From Acidimicrobiia bacterium UBA5794 (GTDB taxonomy: Bacteria; Actinomycetota; Acidimicrobiia; Spongiisociales; UBA5794), in contig DIDS01000007.1 in the NCBI GenBank assembly GCA_002418265.1, forward strand, positions 36,925 through 100,924: a DNA stretch of 64,000 nt. The letters are read 5' to 3'. Below, piece after piece: positions 21,939 through 30,707 of the stretch; the first letter of the stretch is position 1; each line of letters starts with the position of its first letter. Both the position numbers and the translations under genes were made by a program. The notes under the pieces are model-generated. The model was given only the letters and a program-made list of their open reading frames with translations. It searched no databases and was not told the DNA's origin.

Positions 21939-23003
21939 CTAGAAAGAACCCGGGTCAATGATTCCGATGACGGTGTCGTCTTCGACGACCACCAGGGGGC
22001 GGCCTGGGTCGTGGCGATCCATGACGAGTGTCTGGAGCGGCTGGTCGGCTTCCACGATGTCGTCGGGGCCGATGCGCGTCATGAGTCGTTCAACCTTGGT
22101 GGAGACCCAACGTGCCGGTGCCGCGGCATCCAGTTCGTCATGGCCGATGATCCCAACGACTCGACCGTCAATCTCAACAGGTTCTGCGTGCATGTCGTTT
22201 CCCATCGAGTAGGTATCGATCATCGATGCAACCTGCATCGACCCGGGAACAGCCTTGGCAACGGGGCGCATCACGGATCGGGCGGTTCGGCCGCTGTATA
22301 CAACTGCGAGTTCTTCACGCCTGCCGGTCTGAACGGCGGTCGCTGCAAGGAACCAGCCGACGACGATCCAGAACAACCCAAACGGCTCCTGGAGCACGAC
22401 GAGCCCACAGCCAACAATCAGAACGGTCCAACCGGTATATCGCCCTACTCGTGCCACAAGGCGGGTGGCGACGACACGGTTCCCCGTGCGCTCGGCGACA
22501 AGCCCCCGCAGCACGCGTCCACCGTCAAGCGGGAAGCCGGGAAACAAGTTGAATAATCCGATGGCGAGATTGGCGAGTGCAAGGGCCCGCATCGTGGCGG
22601 TGAAACCGCTCCCAAGGTCGACCATCTGGAGCATCCAGAAGCCAAAACCGAGCAAGATCGATGTGGCCGGTCCCGCTGCTGCCACCTGAAACTCGGTCAT
22701 TGGCTCAGGCTCACCTTCAATCACGGAATAGCCACCAAAGATGAGCATGCGAATGCTGAGAACTCGCTGACCTTTCAGCTTCGCCACAATGGCGTGTGCG
22801 GCCTCGTGGGCAAAAATGGACCCAACGATTGCGATTCCTGCGAACACGCCAAAAGCGACGGCCCGTTCGTTGGACGACACGAGATCTCGCGACAAGAGAT
22901 CAACCATGACCGCAGCTGCGAATAGCAGCGCCAAAACGGACGCTGAAGCATCGGCGACCACCTCGATTCCCCCTACGGTACCGAGGCGAATGCCGCCATT
23001 CAC
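21939..23003 (-). CDS. M50 family site-2-type zinc metalloprotease with CBS domains
   Basis: A 354-residue membrane protease. HEAAH in a transmembrane helix (about 65-69) gives two zinc His and the catalytic Glu, and NLFPGFPLDGGRVLRG supplies the third ligand (Asp). This is the SpoIVFB/Rv2625c-like arrangement. The C-terminal 130 residues form a pair of CBS-like modules (RSVMRPVAKAVP, VERLMTRIGPDDIV) that may sense nucleotides. Likely substrates are transmembrane anti-sigma factors or signalling proteins, not identified. It overlaps the end of tsaD by 4 nt. Confidence 0.9.
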   Translation of the reverse strand: MNGGIRLGTVGGIEVVADASASVLALLFAAAVMVDLLSRDLVSSNERAVAFGVFAGIAIVGSIFAHEAAHAIVAKLKGQRVLSIRMLIFGGYSVIEGEPEPMTEFQVAAAGPATSILLGFGFWMLQMVDLGSGFTATMRALALANLAIGLFNLFPGFPLDGGRVLRGLVAERTGNRVVATRLVARVGRYTGWTVLIVGCGLVVLQEPFGLFWIVVGWFLAATAVQTGRREELAVVYSGRTARSVMRPVAKAVPGSMQVASMIDTYSMGNDMHAEPVEIDGRVVGIIGHDELDAAAPARWVSTKVERLMTRIGPDDIVEADQPLQTLVMDRHDPGRPLVVVEDDTVIGIIDPGSF

Positions 23004-24013
23004 GATCCGAGTCCGAGACCAGGATCAACATCGAGCGTCAGTGCGTCAGGCTCGAACCCTGCATGAAGTCTGTCGACCGCGACGCTTGCGATCATTGCCC
23101 CATTGTCGGTACACAGCGCTGGCTCTGGCACGAACAGACCAACACCACGGCGGTTCGCCTCGGACTCGAGCTTCTCGCGAAGCCGGCGATTCGCAAGGAC
23201 ACCCCCACCGGCCCCAACGATCTGGACGCCGGTGGATTCCACCGCGTTGAAGGTCTTGTCGACAAGGACATCGACAATTGCTTCTTGAATTGATGCAGAC
23301 ACGTCGGATCTCGGTGGGAGGGACCCTGACTCCTTTGCTTTCTCCAGATAGGTGATGACGGAGGTCTTGAGTCCGGAGAAGGAGAAGTCGAAAGGACGAT
23401 CCTTGAGGGCCCTCGGGAACTGTACAGCCTCGGGGTCGCCTCCCGTGGCGTCAGCGTCAATGGCCGGACCACCGGGATATCCGAGACCCATGAACCGTGC
23501 CAGCTTGTCGAACGCTTCGCCAGCAGCATCATCGATGGTCCCCCCGAGGATCTCATAGTCCCCCCAGCTCTTCACGTGAACAATCTGGCTATGCCCACCG
23601 CTTGCAAGCAACACGACCGCGGGTGGCTTGTAGCCATCGAAGGACAATCGGGGTGCAAAGAGATGCCCCTCCATATGGTCGATACCAAAGAGGGGCTTCC
23701 CAAGGCAATAGGCGAAGGACTTCCCGTACGCGTACCCGACCGACAGCGCACCAACAAGACCGGGTCCCCGTGTTACGGCGATCGCGTCGAGCTGGTCGGG
23801 ATGGATGCCTGCCCGGGTGATCGCTTGATGGGCGAGAGGTCGGATTGCTTCGACGTGTGCCCGCGCAGCCACCTCGGGAACGACGCCACCAAATCGGGCA
23901 TGCTCGTCGACCTGGCTTGAGAGAACCGAACTCTTGACGTGGTAACCCTCAATCACCGCGACGCCCGTTTCGTCGCAGCTCGTCTCAATTCCCAGGACCA
24001 AAGGTCCACTCAT
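23000..24013 (-). CDS. tsaD: tRNA N6-adenosine threonylcarbamoyltransferase
   Basis: A 337-residue Kae1/TsaD that transfers threonylcarbamoyl to A37 of ANN-decoding tRNAs with TsaB and TsaE. LVLGIETSCDETGVAVIEG is the N-terminal signature; HMEGHLFAPRL gives the two metal His; VVLLASGGHSQIV is the phosphate loop; and FSFSGLKTSV follows. The start at 24013 is set by the family N-terminus; the frame stays open upstream but has no homology there. tsaB and tsaE are next to it. Confidence 0.97.
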   Translation of the reverse strand: MSGPLVLGIETSCDETGVAVIEGYHVKSSVLSSQVDEHARFGGVVPEVAARAHVEAIRPLAHQAITRAGIHPDQLDAIAVTRGPGLVGALSVGYAYGKSFAYCLGKPLFGIDHMEGHLFAPRLSFDGYKPPAVVLLASGGHSQIVHVKSWGDYEILGGTIDDAAGEAFDKLARFMGLGYPGGPAIDADATGGDPEAVQFPRALKDRPFDFSFSGLKTSVITYLEKAKESGSLPPRSDVSASIQEAIVDVLVDKTFNAVESTGVQIVGAGGGVLANRRLREKLESEANRRGVGLFVPEPALCTDNGAMIASVAVDRLHAGFEPDALTLDVDPGLGLGS

Positions 24014-24128
24014 ATGCCACCACCGCCCGTTCCGCGTACCCAGGGTAAGTTCTGGCTGCGTACAGCACAGCGACCGTGACGGTGGGTTACAGCCCAAAGA
24101 ATATCGTGTCGACCGGCAATCCAAGAAC

Positions 24129-24632
24129 TCACGGTGCCTCACCCTCCAAGGAATCTCGGATCTCGGCGATACGATCGGCGTACTCGGGCGTGTCGACATC
24201 GGTTGCCCACATGACCAATGCATCCTCATCCACGTAGTAGTCCTTGCGACGTCCAACCGGGTCAAATCCGAATCGCTCATAGAGGCCCTGGGCGGGCGTA
24301 TTTGACACCCTGACCTCAAGCGTGAGATGCCGCGCTCCGTGCGTCAGGGCCTCATCAACCAACGCGAGCATCAGCTTCACACCAAGCCGCTTTCCTCGCA
24401 TCTCGGGTGCAACCGCAAGCGTCGTGATGTGAGCATCGTCCTCAACCATGAGGAGGCCCCCATATCCCATGATGCTCGCATCATCTTCGACAACCAGATA
24501 GCTGCGGTTCCCCATCGCGAGTTCGTCAAAGAACACCCGGGGAGACCAGGGTGTCGGGTAGATGACAGACTCGAGCGCTGCAACGGCGGGTATGTCACGT
24601 CGTTTCATCGCTCGGATCGAGAACTCAGGCAT
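24129..24632 (-). CDS. rimI: Ribosomal-protein-S18-alanine N-acetyltransferase RimI
   Basis: A 167-residue GNAT protein with the RimI pattern: SIRAMKRRDIPAVAALESVIYPTPWSPRVFFDEL, HITTLAVAPEMRGKRLGVKLM (acetyl-CoA loop), LEVRVSNTPAQGLYERFGF and VGRRKDYYVDEDALVM. Its place between tsaB and tsaD is the usual actinobacterial arrangement. It starts 8 nt inside the end of tsaB, so it is coupled. Acetylation of S18 is inferred from family; other protein N-termini are possible. Confidence 0.93.
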   Translation of the reverse strand: MPEFSIRAMKRRDIPAVAALESVIYPTPWSPRVFFDELAMGNRSYLVVEDDASIMGYGGLLMVEDDAHITTLAVAPEMRGKRLGVKLMLALVDEALTHGARHLTLEVRVSNTPAQGLYERFGFDPVGRRKDYYVDEDALVMWATDVDTPEYADRIAEIRDSLEGEAP

Positions 24633-25335
24633 CCGGCCACGCTCCCTCGGAGCGAAACGCACTCCAATTGATTTGAACATCGGGTTCTCGCATGTACCTT
24701 GGTCGGACCTCGCCAGCGCCAACCAACTTGTCATGGCGCTGATACATGTCCGCGATCTCGAGAAGGGTCTCTGCAGAGGGATAGCGCGGCCTCCCGCGGC
24801 GTACCCGATGCAACCCCGTCCATGTGGCGCCCGGCAGAACCTGCCAATTGCCCACCACCAGTGAGTCGCCAGGCTCAGACTCCAAGATTGCCTTGAAGTC
24901 CTCAGGCCTCACAACCTCAGGTGAACCATCAGGTGCAACACCGCCGGGAAGTGGCCGATAGGGCGCTACCGCAAACTGGCCTCGCCGCATGTCAACAACG
25001 GGCCAGATCCGTCTGCGTCCGGTCGCTGCACGAAAGGCAATCACCGTCAGCGACGAAACCGGAACCATCTGGGCACCGACAGCGGCAGCGAATGCCTGAG
25101 CCGTTGCCACTCCAGCACGGAGCCCGGTGTAGGGGCCCGGCCCGACATCAACAGCAACGAGCTCGATGTCAGAGGGAAGCCATCCCGCCTGATTGAGGCA
25201 GAAGTCAATCGCAGGGACCAAGAAGCTGACGTGACCGCGAGAGTCGACATTCACCGACATCGCACGCAGCGCCGTACCTTCACCGATCGCAACCGACGAC
25301 GCTGGTGTCCCTGTCTCGATCGCGAGGGTCCTCAT
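24625..25335 (-). CDS. tsaB: tRNA threonylcarbamoyladenosine biosynthesis protein TsaB
   Basis: A 236-residue ASKHA-fold partner of TsaD. It begins MRTLAIETGTPASSVAIGEG and has VDVGPGPYTGLRAGVATAQAF, the GPGSFTGLR-type signature. It scaffolds TsaD but has no full catalytic site of its own. It overlaps tsaE by 4 nt upstream and rimI downstream. Confidence 0.95.
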   Translation of the reverse strand: MRTLAIETGTPASSVAIGEGTALRAMSVNVDSRGHVSFLVPAIDFCLNQAGWLPSDIELVAVDVGPGPYTGLRAGVATAQAFAAAVGAQMVPVSSLTVIAFRAATGRRRIWPVVDMRRGQFAVAPYRPLPGGVAPDGSPEVVRPEDFKAILESEPGDSLVVGNWQVLPGATWTGLHRVRRGRPRYPSAETLLEIADMYQRHDKLVGAGEVRPRYMREPDVQINWSAFRSEGAWPDA

Positions 25336-25784
25336 GCCAGCACCCCCAGGTCACGCTCTACCCATCCACCAACCGGCTGGAACGCGATTGTTCTCTCGTC
25401 TCCAGCCATGGTGAAGGACACAATCAGCCGATCCTTGGGGAGGGCTTCAGCAACGGCCTCTCCCCACTCGATCACAACCGCACCATCGGCGCCACTGTCG
25501 AGGAGTCCGAGGTCGTCGAACTCGGTGACTGACCCGAGTCGGTACACATCTGCATGAATCAGGGGGAGGAACCCATCGACGTAGGACTTGGCAATGAGGA
25601 ATGTGGGGCTCGTGATCCGCGCACCGATACCAAGGCCTTCAGCGATACCGGATACAAAGAGGGTCTTGCCGGAACCGAGTCTTCCGGAAAGCACAACAAC
25701 GTCTCCGGCGGTCAGGAGAGCGGCCAGTTTCCGACCAAGAGTCCTTGTTTCGTCAGGATGTGAGGTTGCGAATGTGATACTCAT
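25332..25784 (-). CDS. tsaE: tRNA threonylcarbamoyladenosine biosynthesis ATPase TsaE
   Basis: A 150-residue P-loop protein: VVLSGRLGSGKTLFVSGIAEGLG (Walker A), ITSPTFLIAKSYV (switch-like), HADVYRLGSVTEFDDLGL and VVIEWGEAV, all diagnostic. It drives turnover of the TsaB-TsaD complex by ATP hydrolysis. It overlaps udg by 4 nt at its start. Confidence 0.96.
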   Translation of the reverse strand: MSITFATSHPDETRTLGRKLAALLTAGDVVVLSGRLGSGKTLFVSGIAEGLGIGARITSPTFLIAKSYVDGFLPLIHADVYRLGSVTEFDDLGLLDSGADGAVVIEWGEAVAEALPKDRLIVSFTMAGDERTIAFQPVGGWVERDLGVLA

Positions 25785-26449
25785 AGCGGTGTTGCTCCGA
25801 ACAGGTCGAGCTGCTCATCCTCGGGGTTCTCGACACCGCCATCGCGACCTACCGCGGCATCCTCGGTGCTTGATGCGAGCCTACCGTCGAGCAACGATCG
25901 GACGAGCGCAACATCAGATCGGATGTCGTTTGTCACCGATTCGCCACCGCGCAGCGCTGCTGCCGGGTGGAACGTTGGCACGAGGTGGCGACCCCACCAT
26001 TCATATGCCTGTCCTCGAATTCTGGTGATACCCAACGTCGTTGGCATCAGGAGTTTCGATGAGAAGTTGCCAAGCGTGACGACAACCCTCGGATCCACCA
26101 GTTCGATCTGACGTCTGAGATACGGCTTGCAGGCATCGATCTCGTCCTGGCGAGGGTCCCGATTTCGCGGCGGTCGGCACTTGACGACGTTCGCAATGTA
26201 GACATCATCCCGCTCAATACCCGCCTCCGACAGCAAGCTCATCAAGAGCTGGCCGGATCTCCCAACGAATGGCACACCCTGTTCATCCTCCTGCTGACCC
26301 GGTCCCTCACCAACCACCATGACGCGCGCTTGCTGTGTTCCTGAAGCGAAGACGACTGTGGTCCGCGACTCTGAAAGAACGCAACCGGTACATGACGACG
26401 CCAGAGCTTCGAGCTCCTCAAGGGTCTTGACATGTCCAAGATCGGTCAT
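25781..26449 (-). CDS. Uracil-DNA glycosylase, family 4
   Basis: A 222-residue enzyme removing uracil from DNA. VVGEGPGQQEDEQGVPFVGRSGQLL is the family 4 motif A region and LVPTFHPAAAL the motif B region. Four Cys (CTGC near 24-27, KC near 98, and one near 114) fit the Fe-S cluster of this family. The ATG at 26449 overlaps the P1-peptidase stop (ATGA). Its presence between alr and tsaE interrupts the usual cell-wall/t6A cluster. Confidence 0.9.
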   Translation of the reverse strand: MTDLGHVKTLEELEALASSCTGCVLSESRTTVVFASGTQQARVMVVGEGPGQQEDEQGVPFVGRSGQLLMSLLSEAGIERDDVYIANVVKCRPPRNRDPRQDEIDACKPYLRRQIELVDPRVVVTLGNFSSKLLMPTTLGITRIRGQAYEWWGRHLVPTFHPAAALRGGESVTNDIRSDVALVRSLLDGRLASSTEDAAVGRDGGVENPEDEQLDLFGATPL

Positions 26450-27348
26450 GCGTGCTCCACGGCCAGCCTGATCGACTCGGCAACGCAACGAAACGCAGCT
26501 TCCGCCACGATGTCGACATCGCCTTGGGACGCTTCCGTTCCCGTTGAAATGATGAATGCTGTGTCTCCGTCGTAGCGAGTATGGGCAGGGACGATGGTTG
26601 CACCGAGAGCGTCATGGGCACGGATCGCGATCCGTCGCAGCTCGTTTCGGTCGGTGATCCCAGCGTCGGTGACGATGCACATCAGGGTCGTGTTCTGAGC
26701 AACGTTGAGGGGGAATCCTGATGTCAGATCGGCCGCTGGGCTGTGTCGGTCGTATAGCTCACCCTCGGCCAGCGCCCCAACTGCGTTGAGGACAACCAGC
26801 GCTCCAACCGTTGCCCCACCGACGTCCATTGCGAACGTGCCGATCCCCGATTTCTGGATGCCGGCCAAACCAGCCCATTTGTTGATCGTCGCACCGGTTC
26901 CAGCGCCAACCGACCCCATCGGCACCGGGTCAGAGGACCGTGCACGAAACGCGGCCGCACCATCTTGAGGTGTTGGACGGACGGTGCCGTCACCAACCGC
27001 GAGGTCGAAGATGATGGCCGCTGGGACAATCGGGACGTTGCCCGCTGGTGTCGGAACACCTCTCCCGAGCAGTTCGAGTTCTGCCATGACGCCGTCCACT
27101 GAACCGAGTCCAAACGCCGATCCTCCGGAAAAGACGATCGCGTCGACCGGAATTGGCTTTATCGCATCGCCCAGCACTGCTGTTTCCCTTGTCCCCGGAC
27201 CCCCACCGCGCACATCGACAACCGCGACGTTCGGCGTTGGAAGGGCGATGACGGTCACGCCGGTCATGGCAGCTGTATCGGTCTTGTGCCCAACCTCGAC
27301 GCCGGGAACCAGAGTGATGGTTGTGTTACCCAATTGGCGATCCCCCAC
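26446..27348 (-). CDS. P1 family peptidase (DmpA-like Ntn hydrolase)
   Basis: A 300-residue self-processing aminopeptidase-family protein. LVPGVEVGHKTD and VRGGGPGTRET are typical of the alpha part. KSGIGTFAMDVGGATVGALVVLNAVG is the region where the chain is usually cut before a Ser/Thr nucleophile (here GIG|T). The GTG at 27348 is the best start because sequence further upstream is the alr gene in another frame. Family members act on N-terminal D- or beta-amino acids. Next to alr a D-amino-acid link is tempting but unproven. Confidence 0.88.
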   Translation of the reverse strand: MGDRQLGNTTITLVPGVEVGHKTDTAAMTGVTVIALPTPNVAVVDVRGGGPGTRETAVLGDAIKPIPVDAIVFSGGSAFGLGSVDGVMAELELLGRGVPTPAGNVPIVPAAIIFDLAVGDGTVRPTPQDGAAAFRARSSDPVPMGSVGAGTGATINKWAGLAGIQKSGIGTFAMDVGGATVGALVVLNAVGALAEGELYDRHSPAADLTSGFPLNVAQNTTLMCIVTDAGITDRNELRRIAIRAHDALGATIVPAHTRYDGDTAFIISTGTEASQGDVDIVAEAAFRCVAESIRLAVEHA

Positions 27349-28462
27349 TTTCGCGTCGCGAAACGTATCTCCGTGGAAGCCTCGGACCGAAATGGCAGAC
27401 GACCTCGTAGTTGATTGTTCCGAGGAGGTGCGCCCATTCTTCTGCCCTGATCGCATCGTCACCCTGCGCGCCGAGCAGCACCACCTCGTCACCACGTCCG
27501 ACCGGGTCGGAACCCACATCAACGATGACCATGTCCATGGTGACCATTCCGGCATACGGATACCGTTTCCCCCCGATGAGGACAGCACCGGTCTCACTCA
27601 GACTTCGCGGGACACCGTCGGCATACCCGATCGGAACGGTCGCGATGTTGCCGTCAGCACCAAGTGCCTTGATACGGCCATACGAAGGGCGAGCACCAGC
27701 CGGCAGATCACGCATGTAGGCAACGTGGCTCACCACCCGCATTGCGGGGCGTAAATCAAGGTCAGGACCACTGTCGAGCGTCGGACGCATTCCATACAAC
27801 CCGAGCCCGACACGACACATTGCGTGGCGTGTGACGGGCAAGTCGAACGCCGCCGCCGTGTTCGCGGCATGGATCAGTTTCGGCTCAATGCCTTCGGTGG
27901 CCAACGTATCGAGGAAGTCGCCGAACTGGGCATTCTGGTGCAACGTATATGCGTGGTCTTCATCGGCCACCGGGAAGTGGGTGTAGATACCGGTCAGTTC
28001 GAGACGCGGATCTGCGTGAATCGTCCTCGCCATCTCCAGGGCGGTGGGGATCGGGGCACCGACCCGATGCATGCCGGTATCCACCTTGAGATGGACCGGA
28101 TAAGGGATATTTTCGGCGGCTTCGGCTTCGTGGGCAAGGCGTTCAACGAATTCCATGCGGTACGCCGTGGGGGTGAGTGAGTGTGTGACGATTGCTGCGG
28201 TGTCCGCAAGGTCAGGCTCGGAAAGAACAACGATGGAATCGTCGACATCGGCTTCGCGTAGCCGCACGCCTTCTTCGACAAGAGCCACGGCGAGCATTGC
28301 GGCTCCTCCGCGCATGGCAGCCTCGGCGACAGGGACATCCCCATGTCCGTAGGCATCTGCCTTGATGACCGCGCACAACTGCGCGGGGGCAATATGCGCT
28401 GTGATCTGTCTGGCGTTGTGTTCTATTGCGTCGAGATCGATCTCGATCCACGAGGGACGCAT
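27326..28462 (-). CDS. alr: Alanine racemase
   Basis: A 378-residue PLP enzyme interconverting L- and D-alanine for peptidoglycan. WIEIDLDAIEHN starts the barrel; AVIKADAYGHG holds the PLP Lys (about 37); CRVGLGLYG follows; VPIGYADGVPR has the second catalytic Tyr; and the C-terminal beta domain contains MVTMDMVIVDVG. The ATG at 28462 has a GGAG site. The 3' end overlaps the P1-peptidase start by about 20 nt. It lies 60 bp after nnr. Confidence 0.97.
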   Translation of the reverse strand: MRPSWIEIDLDAIEHNARQITAHIAPAQLCAVIKADAYGHGDVPVAEAAMRGGAAMLAVALVEEGVRLREADVDDSIVVLSEPDLADTAAIVTHSLTPTAYRMEFVERLAHEAEAAENIPYPVHLKVDTGMHRVGAPIPTALEMARTIHADPRLELTGIYTHFPVADEDHAYTLHQNAQFGDFLDTLATEGIEPKLIHAANTAAAFDLPVTRHAMCRVGLGLYGMRPTLDSGPDLDLRPAMRVVSHVAYMRDLPAGARPSYGRIKALGADGNIATVPIGYADGVPRSLSETGAVLIGGKRYPYAGMVTMDMVIVDVGSDPVGRGDEVVLLGAQGDDAIRAEEWAHLLGTINYEVVCHFGPRLPRRYVSRRESGGSPIG

Positions 28463-28522
28463 GAATCTCCGGTCTCGGGAACATCTCAACGGTAGTCCGC
28501 TCACGGATTTCGGACGACTCGG

Positions 28523-29941
28523 CTACCACGAAAAGGCTGTAACCGTTGGTCCGATCGCTTCGAGCAGCTCGGAAGCAGTCACAGTTCCAAGGTCAGCGGC
28601 TATCGATCCAACCATGCCGTGAAGGTAGACCGCCGAAGCCACGGCGGTCACGAGATCCGGTGAGTTTGATACGAACGCACCGATGATTCCCGCAAGCACA
28701 TCCCCAGTCCCGATCGTCGCAAGTTCTGGCCCTCCCGAATTGACGACGATGACTCGATCTGCGACCACGAGAGTTGGGTTGCCCTTGACGACAACCACAG
28801 CACCGGTGACGTCGGCCAGGCGTCTGGCAGATTCGACTCCGGGTTTCTCGCCCGTCAGCCGAGTGAACTCTCCGGCGTGAGGTGTCAGAACGGTGGGAGC
28901 CGACCGACCAGCGATGATCTCCGGCGATGAAAGGGCATTGAGCGCACCGGCGTCAAGGACGAGCACCCCGCCGAACACGTCGACAAGCCCCTCGATGAAG
29001 GCTTGTGATGCCGGTTCGAGTCCTGGCCCAACGACGACGGTATCGAACCGCGCGAGCCGTTCGACAAGGGCGGATGCATCGGCCACGGTCTCAATCCCTT
29101 CGACAACCATCGATGGGATGTCAGGAACCGCGGCAGTGTAGATCGCGGCAGTGGAGGGCTGGGCAACAAGGTTCGAGACACCGGCACCAGCGGCAAGCGC
29201 GGCTTGGGCAGCCAACAGTGCAGCGCCCGTGAGTCCTGGCATTCCGCCAATGGTGGCGACGGCACCCGATGACCATTTGTGAGCAGTCCGGCTTCGACTC
29301 GGAATGTGGACATCGCTGTCATCCATCAGCATCATGTCCGTGATGCCGCCCGACAGTCCGATATCTGCGACACGAACTTCACCGCACACGTCTGGACCGT
29401 CACCAAGGACGTGACCCGGCTTGAGGGCATGAAACGCAACGGTGATGTCCGCATCGAAAACATCACCCGTTGCCATCCCTGTGTCGCCGTTGAGTCCGGA
29501 CGGGATATCGACGGCAACCACGGCGGTCCCGTAGCCGATCCAGTCGGCAACGTCCGCTGCGAGCTCACCTTGGAATCCCGTTCCAACGACAGCGTCGATC
29601 ACAACGTCGGTGGGCCTTGGAGGACCGAGTGGTGCGATCTGGACTCCAGCACGCTCGGCACGGCGCATCGCGCGATGCGCTGCTGTACCGGGACTCGGAT
29701 CACCAACCGAATGAGCCCGAACGGCTGCTCCTCGTGCGGCAAGGTAGGTGGCGGCAACGTATCCGTCACCCCCGTTGTTGCCCTTGCCGCACAGGACATC
29801 AATCGTCGTGTCGTAACCCGCGCCGAGGTCGGCGGCTGCAAGCGCCACGGCAAAGCCCGCACGATCCATCAGCTGATCGACGTCTTCGGTGGTCTCGGCA
29901 TCGACTCGCCGCATCTCGGCAACCGACAGGATCGGATTCAT
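28523..29941 (-). CDS. nnr: Bifunctional NAD(P)HX epimerase / ADP-dependent NAD(P)HX dehydratase
   Basis: A 472-residue repair enzyme for hydrated NAD(P)H. The N-terminal YjeF epimerase half has DVLCGKGNNGGDGYVAA and VVAVDIPSGLNGDTG. The C-terminal ribokinase-like dehydratase has TPHAGEFTRL, VVVKGNPTLV and the anion hole in GTGDVLAGIIGA. The start at 29941 overlaps the acpS stop as ATGA. The fused form and its place next to acpS and alr are common in actinobacteria. Confidence 0.96.
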   Translation of the reverse strand: MNPILSVAEMRRVDAETTEDVDQLMDRAGFAVALAAADLGAGYDTTIDVLCGKGNNGGDGYVAATYLAARGAAVRAHSVGDPSPGTAAHRAMRRAERAGVQIAPLGPPRPTDVVIDAVVGTGFQGELAADVADWIGYGTAVVAVDIPSGLNGDTGMATGDVFDADITVAFHALKPGHVLGDGPDVCGEVRVADIGLSGGITDMMLMDDSDVHIPSRSRTAHKWSSGAVATIGGMPGLTGAALLAAQAALAAGAGVSNLVAQPSTAAIYTAAVPDIPSMVVEGIETVADASALVERLARFDTVVVGPGLEPASQAFIEGLVDVFGGVLVLDAGALNALSSPEIIAGRSAPTVLTPHAGEFTRLTGEKPGVESARRLADVTGAVVVVKGNPTLVVADRVIVVNSGGPELATIGTGDVLAGIIGAFVSNSPDLVTAVASAVYLHGMVGSIAADLGTVTASELLEAIGPTVTAFSW

Positions 29942-30330
29942 GTTCGTCCGTCCTTGTGAGCACCCACGGACACGACGAACACGAGTGCGGTGTTCCCGGT
30001 GTGGGTGATCGTGATCTTGAAATCGGCAATTCCGAGCATCTCCGCGCGCTGTGCCGCCTTCCGATACACATTGACTCGTGGAGGGCCACCGCCGGTGATC
30101 TCGACATCGGTCCATGGGATACGCCGCCACCCTGTGAACATGGATTTCATCACCGCTTCCTTGCCTGCAAAACGCGCAGCGAGTCGCTCGGACGGATCAC
30201 TGAACCGCTGGCCGTACGCCCATTCATCGTCGGTGAAACACCGTCGCCTGAACCGATCAGCGTCACGGGCGAGCAAGTGTCGGACCCGCGACACCTCAGC
30301 AAGATCAACTCCAAGCCCCACTATTTCCAT
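29938..30330 (-). CDS. acpS: Holo-[acyl-carrier-protein] synthase
   Basis: A 130-residue 4'-phosphopantetheinyl transferase that activates ACP. IVGLGVDLAEVSRVR has the Mg-binding Asp (about 9); RLAARFAGKEAVMKS has the Glu and Lys that bind CoA; and FKITITHTGNTALVFV is the C-terminal strand. It heads the acpS-nnr-alr-... transcription unit. A CATAAT -10 about 25 bp upstream could start it. Confidence 0.96.
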   Translation of the reverse strand: MEIVGLGVDLAEVSRVRHLLARDADRFRRRCFTDDEWAYGQRFSDPSERLAARFAGKEAVMKSMFTGWRRIPWTDVEITGGGPPRVNVYRKAAQRAEMLGIADFKITITHTGNTALVFVVSVGAHKDGRT

Positions 30331-30707
30331 TGGCAGTCAGGGACGCGCTTCCCACATTATGGACACGTTTCCCCATTCCCCTTTCAATCCGTGTGTGCGG
30401 TTTGCCCGCGCACGGGGCTCACACCCGTTGGTTCGATCCAGTTTCCGGGACACAACATGCATGTCAGCGTAATGGCACAGAACCAGGGGAGGTGCTGTCG
30501 TCCCCCGCCCAGAACGGGTGGACCGTGCGATGGCGCCGATCCTGTCGATCACAGAGGAACCACGGCCACAACCGTCCTCCCGCTTGCGGGGGGACGCGTC
30601 GCGCCAGCGACGCAGGGGGGGCCACCCGCATGTCTCCGTCCTTTTCGGTCCTACGATGGAGGGGTAGCCGCCATCGTCTGTCGGCATGCGTGCCGAAGGA
30701 GTCGACC
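30331..30707. other. 377-bp non-coding region with adjacent strong hairpins
   Basis: No gene recognised on either strand. Near the left end a CATAAT on the minus strand (30356-30361) could drive acpS. In the middle are two stems that touch without a gap: GTCCTCCCGC/GCGGGGGGAC (30574-30595) and GCGTCGC/GCGACGC (30596-30613). TACGAT (30650-30655) could be the -10 for the downstream gene. The region is rich in further short inverted repeats, so a structured RNA is possible. Confidence 0.4.

Noticed and set aside
24014..24319. N-terminal extension of tsaD
   Set aside because: The frame is open but the residues have no family similarity and overlap rimI; TsaD begins MSGPLVLGIETSCDETG.
27349..27597. 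83-residue extension of the P1 peptidase
   Set aside because: It is the alr gene read in another frame; family similarity begins at the GTG at 27348.
30425..30450. T-loop-like GGTTCGATCC that could mark a tRNA
   Set aside because: No matching acceptor stem, D-arm or anticodon arm at the right distances on either strand.
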